Assembly: GCA_023428375.1 (NCBI GenBank)
Contig: JAEYYR010000003.1
Span: 96,029 to 160,028, forward strand
DNA from: a bacterium
GTDB taxonomy: Bacteria; Babelota; Babeliae; Babelales; Babelaceae
Direction of reading: 5' to 3'
Length of the DNA stretch: 64,000 bases
How positions within the stretch are numbered: position 1 is the stretch's first letter; each line of letters opens with the position of its first letter. Position numbers and translations under genes: made by a program. Below, one piece after another: positions 59,848 to 64,000 of this stretch. The notes beneath the pieces are model-generated. The model saw nothing but the letters and a program-made list of their open reading frames with translations. It made no database searches and had not been told where the DNA came from.

Positions 59848-60134
59848 TTCCAGCATTCAATCTTATTGTCAAAAATTCTTTCTGTTTTGCCATCTGGATG
59901 ATAAAAATATCGAATATCAACCCAGTTGTATCCTATTAATATTTCATGAATATTTCTTGGTGCAATAATATAAACGTGATCACCGTTCTTGGTATTGCTA
60001 GGTAAAAGATTATATTTTTTTAATTGTTCTGCATTTAAAACTTCGGCAACAACGCGAAATGTTTCTGCGTCCGTTGCCTGTATACTGTAATTCGTTACAC
60101 TTGCAGACAACAACAGAAAAAGAATTTTATGCAT
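59844..60134 (-). CDS. Small secreted protein (paralog family A)
   Basis: 96 residues from ATG 60134 (AAGGAAG upstream; the longer frame to 60236 starts before this RBS and overlaps the next gene). Signal peptide MHKILFLLLSASVTNYSIQA. FRVVAEVLNAEQLKKYNLL matches the F.AKVLDI..I pattern of the two downstream genes, and HVYIIAPRNIHEILIGYNWVDIRYFY matches the AYFK...N.CI.V end more loosely. First gene of the tandem trio. Function unknown. Confidence 0.75.
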   Translation of the reverse strand: MHKILFLLLSASVTNYSIQATDAETFRVVAEVLNAEQLKKYNLLPSNTKNGDHVYIIAPRNIHEILIGYNWVDIRYFYHPDGKTERIFDNKIECWK

Positions 60135-60208
60135 TATGGCTTCCTTCGATTCATTTTTCATTTCATAGATATAATGAATCAAAAAGTAAAATGCAACTAA
60201 AAAATAAT

Positions 60209-61477
60209 TTAAGTTAATGGAGTTTTTGTGATGCAATCGATGTATCGATGGTTTGGGTCATTATCCATAGGATTGAGATTAAACTCGCTTTCATCAAGCT
60301 TCTCACATATAGGATTATCTGCAAGAAAGATGAAAAATAGGAAAAATTGCGAGGGTTTATAAAATATATTTTTATCTAGCGCTGTAATTTTATTGTTTAT
60401 CAATTGTACATCCTGAATAGTCGTAGCAACTGGTTCAAAGAAATTTGGTGATAATCCAGATAACATAGTATTGATCAAGGTGAGTTCTTCTAAGGAGGTT
60501 AATCCTTCTAAGAAATTTTCAGGCAGATTATAGAGTATTGTATTTGATATCTCTAGTCGCGCGACTTTCCCTGCATCATCAAATGGGCTTTCAGGAAAAA
60601 ATGGATCGTATTGCATTGGTACCAGGAAATCGGACTGAATTTTTATTGATTTAATAGGTTCAAGATTAATCAAATCAAGACCATCTAAAGACGTAATGTG
60701 CTTGGTTATTGTATTTTCAGCATTATTTAATTTATCTATAATATGTAAGCGAAAACCACGATGCAATAATACTTTGTTTTTATTTTGAGGATAGAGTGTA
60801 ATATAATCGCCGATGCTCATCTCATAGGGCTCAACATTGTCTGGCCAAGGTAAAACTTTATTGATATAGGCGTGCTTTTTTAATAATTTAAATGGCTCTT
60901 CCCCAAAGATTTGCAAAAGCTTGTCTTTGTCGCTCAAAAAATCACTAAAGTTTTTAGCAGCATAATGCTTGGAGATATACATCGCACATAATGCATTGAG
61001 CAAAAAATCAACTTCAGTAAATTGGGCTAATTTTACTAAATTAATAAAATCTTCCTCAGATATTCCTGCGATGGTTCTGCTAACAGCAGGTAAAGCGTTT
61101 TTAGCAATAATTGCTCCATCAGTACGTTGCAATAAAAACGGTGCTGGGAAATCTTTAAATTTCTTTTGGGATTCTATACCGTTCTTAATATTTTTAAGGC
61201 AATCCAGATAATATGCCAATGTGGTAGAATTAATGCCAAATTTTGCAAAAGAAATGCTGGTTTGTTTTTCATCAACAAAATTTGCTATATAGGGTGATAA
61301 TTCGGCGATGTTTAGTGGCGCTGTATTGAGCGATCCATCGACGGCCTCAAAAGTAAGCATATCTGATTGAAGAGTTTCATGCGTTGTTTTTTGTTTCTTT
61401 GCTGGTTGTTCTTCGGCTGAATGCGTAAAAGAAACGAAACAGATACTATAAAGGAGTGTATTAATAATTTTTTTCAT
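60209..61477 (-). CDS. Secreted Skp1/BTB-like protein with leucine-rich repeats
   Basis: 422 residues from ATG 61477 (AGGA upstream; the longer frame has no RBS). Signal peptide MKKIINTLLYSICFVSFTHSA. Residues about 35-180 resemble Skp1/BTB: MLTFEAVDGSLNTAPLNIAELSPYI, then FINLVKLAQFTEVDFLLNALCAMYI, close to the Skp1 helix pair LLKAANYLDIKGLLD. Residues about 310-400 are leucine-rich repeats: LYNLPENFLEGLTSLEELTLIN, MLSGLSPNFFEPVATTIQDVQLIN, KITALDKNIFYKPSQFF (by parts). In eukaryotes Skp1 joins F-box/LRR proteins to ubiquitin ligase; an exported version suggests host targeting. Domain calls are by eye. Confidence 0.7.
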   Translation of the reverse strand: MKKIINTLLYSICFVSFTHSAEEQPAKKQKTTHETLQSDMLTFEAVDGSLNTAPLNIAELSPYIANFVDEKQTSISFAKFGINSTTLAYYLDCLKNIKNGIESQKKFKDFPAPFLLQRTDGAIIAKNALPAVSRTIAGISEEDFINLVKLAQFTEVDFLLNALCAMYISKHYAAKNFSDFLSDKDKLLQIFGEEPFKLLKKHAYINKVLPWPDNVEPYEMSIGDYITLYPQNKNKVLLHRGFRLHIIDKLNNAENTITKHITSLDGLDLINLEPIKSIKIQSDFLVPMQYDPFFPESPFDDAGKVARLEISNTILYNLPENFLEGLTSLEELTLINTMLSGLSPNFFEPVATTIQDVQLINNKITALDKNIFYKPSQFFLFFIFLADNPICEKLDESEFNLNPMDNDPNHRYIDCITKTPLT

Positions 61478-61553
61478 TGTGGTCCTATTTTTTTTATAGT
61501 ATCCAATATTGAAGTTGGCATGCAATACTCTTTGATGTTTACATGATTATTGA

Positions 61554-61582
61554 TTGACATTAACGAGGCCGATTATTACAAT
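61554..61582 (+). promoter_or_regulatory. Sigma70-type promoter of ssrA
   Basis: TTGACA (61554-61559), 17-bp spacer, TACAAT (61577-61582): near consensus with ideal spacing. Transcription would start near 61590, some 34 nt before the mature tmRNA 5' end, leaving a leader for RNase P to remove. Confidence 0.85.
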
Positions 61583-61623
61583 ATGAATAATAATTCTTTG
61601 AATATTTCTCTATTCAAAAATAC

Positions 61624-61979
61624 GGGGGCGTACTGGCTTCGACGTGTTTAGGATCTTGAGAAGAGCATGCCGAGCGTTGTCTGAGTGCTCGTAAAACAAT
61701 TGGACAAACAATAAATGCAGAATATAATTCTGTTGCAGCTTTCGCTTAAGGGCGAACTCACTTGATAATCTAGTATGTCTATCTACCCTGATTATCTCGT
61801 ATCATAGAGATAGAACTGTCACGCAAGGATTCTCGTGCGTAACGTGACTGTACACTCACGAGGCGACATCATAGTTCTCCGTCCTTGAGAGGATGATGTT
61901 TACAAATCAAGGACTAAGCATGTAGCGCTTATCAGGCGATTTTATGCGGACATGGGTTCGATTCCCATCGCCTCCACCA
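61624..61979 (+). ncRNA. ssrA: Transfer-messenger RNA (tmRNA)
   Basis: 356 nt. The 5' end GGGGGCGTACTGGCTTCGAC and the 3' end with T-arm GGGTTCGATTCCC and CGCCTCC+ACCA pair as the tRNA-like domain (7-bp acceptor, one G-T). It rescues stalled ribosomes and tags the peptide. The tag frame ends GCAGCTTTCGCTTAA at 61747-61749. Reading back in frame gives GQTINAEYNSVAAFA if the resume codon is GGA at 61702, or AEYNSVAAFA if GCA at 61717. The tail reads AAFA rather than the common ALAA. The CCA is encoded. Confidence 0.95.
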
Positions 61980-62052
61980 TCTAAAAATCATTGTTTTGAC
62001 TTCCTGGTTTCTATTAATATGAGTAATAGAATACATATAAGGAATATAAGCA

Positions 62053-63489
62053 ATGCTCGTTTTTAATCAATTAAAGCAACGTTTTTTGCATGTTGCATCA
62101 TTCTTTTTTATTGTTCTATCTTTTTTAAGCATCAATGCAGCCGAATCCAGCTATTCCTCTGCAAATATTTCATTGGATGAATTACCTGAAGTAATAACAT
62201 TCAATATGAATGGCCAGATTGTGCCGGTTGATATAAAAACGCTTTTTGCCGGCAATAATGTGCAGGCTTTTCACTATTTTATATCTTCACGGGTTATAAG
62301 AGATGCTCTTTTAAATAAAGCAGCCCAGCAGCGTAATATTCCAATCGCCTTACCAATAAGACCTGATCAATTTCAGCGATTTGTAGAATTTTGTATTAAG
62401 TTAATAAACAATGATGCGAGGACCGCATTTAATATGGCATTTGATCCCCAAAAAGGTCTTTCTATATTGCAAGATTTAGATTTTGATCCTTTAGTATTAA
62501 GTCAGATTCAATCTATAGCGTTGCCGGCATCTTTTTCTAATATTAACGCCCTATCCGAAGATGAAGATGATGAAGAAATGGCTGATTATTCACGTTCATT
62601 ACAAAAGACACTGCGCATTGTGTTAGCAAATAAAGAGCAAATGGTACTTGATAAAGATGTATTAGAGTATTTAAAATCGATTGATAATACATTAATTGCC
62701 AATTCTCTATCATACGATACGCCAGATAATGACATCATAACAATAACCTTACCAAGTTATGCAACAACATTTAGTTATTTAGAACTTCAAAACTTTTTAG
62801 CAGCCATCAGTGCAATATATGGCTATAATAAAAAACCAAGTGATATAGAAAAATTAATTGCTTTGCGGATGTATTTAGATAATGTACATGCACAAACTAT
62901 TGCTGAAATTAACGAACAATTGAAAAAATTAAGAATTTATTCATTGTTTTTCAAATATAATGATTTTGCAACATATATAACTCTTTGGCGGAATATATTA
63001 GGTTCACAGGAAAAACAAATTGCAGTATTAACTGAGGTGCATGATACGCCTCATCTGACTTCAATAGATATAATTCGTAAAATTATTAACACCGAATTTT
63101 TTAATATTAATCCTCAGCATCTTACAATAACAAATCTAATACAATTGATTCAGCAATATCGACGATTGGCATACGTTTTGAATTACAATTTCATAGAACA
63201 ATCCTTTAATCAATTAATTAAGATTTTGAGTAATATCGAGCAATGGTCATTGGTTCTTCAAAATAAAAGTATTGGTCAGCAACCAATAGACAAAATTAAA
63301 GCGCTAAAAAAAGAATTTGCAGACAATATATATAAACTCGCCCAAATTGGTGAGCGTAATTATCCATACAATAAGATTGCGGCAACATTTAGTAATTTTT
63401 TCAAGCCGATGCTTGAAAAAAATAACTTTGGATTTGCTATTTCTTATCTTGAAGACATGAAGATAATTTTTCGATCAAAAGAAAAATGA
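62053..63489 (+). CDS. Secreted Skp1/BTB-like protein
   Basis: 478 residues; AAGGA lies 9 nt before the ATG. Signal peptide in MLVFNQLKQRFLHVASFFFIVLSFLSINA. Residues about 45-125 (EVITFNMNGQIVPVDIKTLF; RVIRDALLNKAA; IPIALPIRPDQFQRFVEFC) follow the Skp1/BTB order of strand, strand, helix and a proline-containing strand before an FxxFIEFC helix. The remaining 350 residues are helical and unassigned, with an acidic stretch SEDEDDEEMADY near 172. The TGA shares a base with the ATG of the next gene (ATGATG). Possible host-directed effector; domain call by eye. Confidence 0.7.
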   Translation: MLVFNQLKQRFLHVASFFFIVLSFLSINAAESSYSSANISLDELPEVITFNMNGQIVPVDIKTLFAGNNVQAFHYFISSRVIRDALLNKAAQQRNIPIALPIRPDQFQRFVEFCIKLINNDARTAFNMAFDPQKGLSILQDLDFDPLVLSQIQSIALPASFSNINALSEDEDDEEMADYSRSLQKTLRIVLANKEQMVLDKDVLEYLKSIDNTLIANSLSYDTPDNDIITITLPSYATTFSYLELQNFLAAISAIYGYNKKPSDIEKLIALRMYLDNVHAQTIAEINEQLKKLRIYSLFFKYNDFATYITLWRNILGSQEKQIAVLTEVHDTPHLTSIDIIRKIINTEFFNINPQHLTITNLIQLIQQYRRLAYVLNYNFIEQSFNQLIKILSNIEQWSLVLQNKSIGQQPIDKIKALKKEFADNIYKLAQIGERNYPYNKIAATFSNFFKPMLEKNNFGFAISYLEDMKIIFRSKEK

Positions 63490-64000
63490 TGAATATTTTT
63501 AAAATTTTTATTGCTGTATTAATTTGCTGTCCATTGACGGTATTGGGCAACGAGCAGTCGCTTCAGTCTACTGTGTTAATAGTTCATCCTAATGAGGTAT
63601 TCGAACTAAATCCTCAGTACATACCCTTATTACGAACAATTAATGGATCATTAATTGAAGAGAAATTTACCTCGGAAAACAGTGATATAATTACTATTTT
63701 TATTTCAGAAAATTTTAATACAATTCAGTCATCCGAAATTACGCATTTGTTCGATACCTTATGGCGAATGTATAATACATCCCCAGACAATAAAATACAC
63801 GATAGGCAATTCTTAGAAGGTGTACGATCATATTTGGAGAAATTAGAAAATGTTAATCAGATGACTTTGATGCAACATCTCGTTAATTTCAGAGTGCTGG
63901 CAGACTATTTTAAATACAATACTATTGTTAGAAAGACTGAAGGTTTAATTAATCTATTAAATTCACCCATGGCCCATGCTTTAAGCACAATTCATGCTCA
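63489..64000 (+). CDS. Secreted Skp1-like protein, cut by the window end
   Basis: The ATG at 63489 overlaps the previous stop; the frame stays open for at least 170 codons to the edge. Signal peptide MNIFKIFIAVLICCPLTVLG. STVLIVHPNEVFELNPQYIPLLRTI and DIITIFISENFNTIQSSEITHLFDTLW (by parts) then MTLMQHLVNFRVLADYFKYNTIVRKTEGLI strongly recall Skp1, whose helix reads LLKAANYLDIKGLLDLTCKTVA. It is coupled to 62053-63489 and probably paralogous in its N-terminal part. It is the third Skp1-like gene around ssrA. Confidence 0.7.
   Translation, partial: MNIFKIFIAVLICCPLTVLGNEQSLQSTVLIVHPNEVFELNPQYIPLLRTINGSLIEEKFTSENSDIITIFISENFNTIQSSEITHLFDTLWRMYNTSPDNKIHDRQFLEGVRSYLEKLENVNQMTLMQHLVNFRVLADYFKYNTIVRKTEGLINLLNSPMAHALSTIHA

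Noticed and set aside
1..64000. Insertion sequences, prophage or integrated plasmid
   Set aside because: I saw no transposase, integrase, phage structural gene or long terminal repeats anywhere in the window.

Overview
The window looks like a compact, AT-rich genome of a Gram-negative, host-associated bacterium. The Gram-negative signs are a Pal/OmpA lipoprotein, a 734-residue beta-barrel-like outer membrane protein ending in Phe, SecF and WecA-type envelope synthesis. The host-associated signs are that roughly half of the genes encode small or mid-sized proteins that start with a signal peptide and otherwise match nothing I recognise, and that several exported proteins carry eukaryote-like parts: Skp1/BTB-like folds, an F-box-like segment, leucine-rich repeats and an ankyrin-like tail. 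This combination is typical of Candidatus Dependentiae (TM6), which live in amoebae and other protists. That assignment is an inference from gene content, not from a marker tree.

Layout. 1-5.9 kb: small secreted proteins, two photolyases of different families and a degenerate exported PAP2 protein. 6.0-9.8 kb: minus-strand mutY-like, cutA and M16 peptidase genes. 10-14.7 kb: plus-strand coiled-coil secreted proteins, a short ComEC-like protein and a clostripain-family protease. 14.8-15.14 kb: a strong candidate chromosomal replication origin with nine DnaA boxes, a DnaA-trio-like element and an AT-rich unwinding tract. 15.2-25.8 kb: nusA, infB, a WecA-like transferase, nfo, the large outer membrane protein and aspS. 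25.8-28.6 kb: an island of small secreted proteins. 28.6-43.4 kb: gatB, rng, pal, mnmE, a Jag-like gene, tRNA-Gly, ruvA, a double-length D-Ala-D-Ala ligase, orn and priA, with more small secreted proteins. 43.4-51 kb: polA, thyX, rpmA, secF and rho. 51-64 kb: more secreted proteins between thpR, tsaD, smpB, a NUDIX gene and ssrA (tmRNA), ending in a cluster of three secreted Skp1-like proteins, the last cut by the window edge.

How the genes fit together. Housekeeping functions are scattered as single genes rather than classical operons: nusA-infB lacks rimP and rbfA, pal lacks tolB, secF lacks secD, rpmA lacks rplU and gatB lacks gatA and gatC, at least here. DNA repair and replication are well represented (two photolyases, MutY-like, Nfo, RuvA, PolA, PriA). 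AspRS carries residues expected of a non-discriminating enzyme, which would fit GatB acting on Asp-tRNA(Asn). SmpB and its partner tmRNA lie 4 kb apart. Gene packing is tight: several convergent pairs abut at their stop codons with no gap, while others share bidirectional hairpin terminators.

The points most worth following are the origin, the two-domain Ddl whose halves have lost different active-site residues, the secreted Skp1-like/F-box-like set, the tandem families of small secreted proteins, and the photolyase and MutY proteins that have lost iron-sulfur ligands. I found no rRNA, insertion sequence, prophage or CRISPR array.
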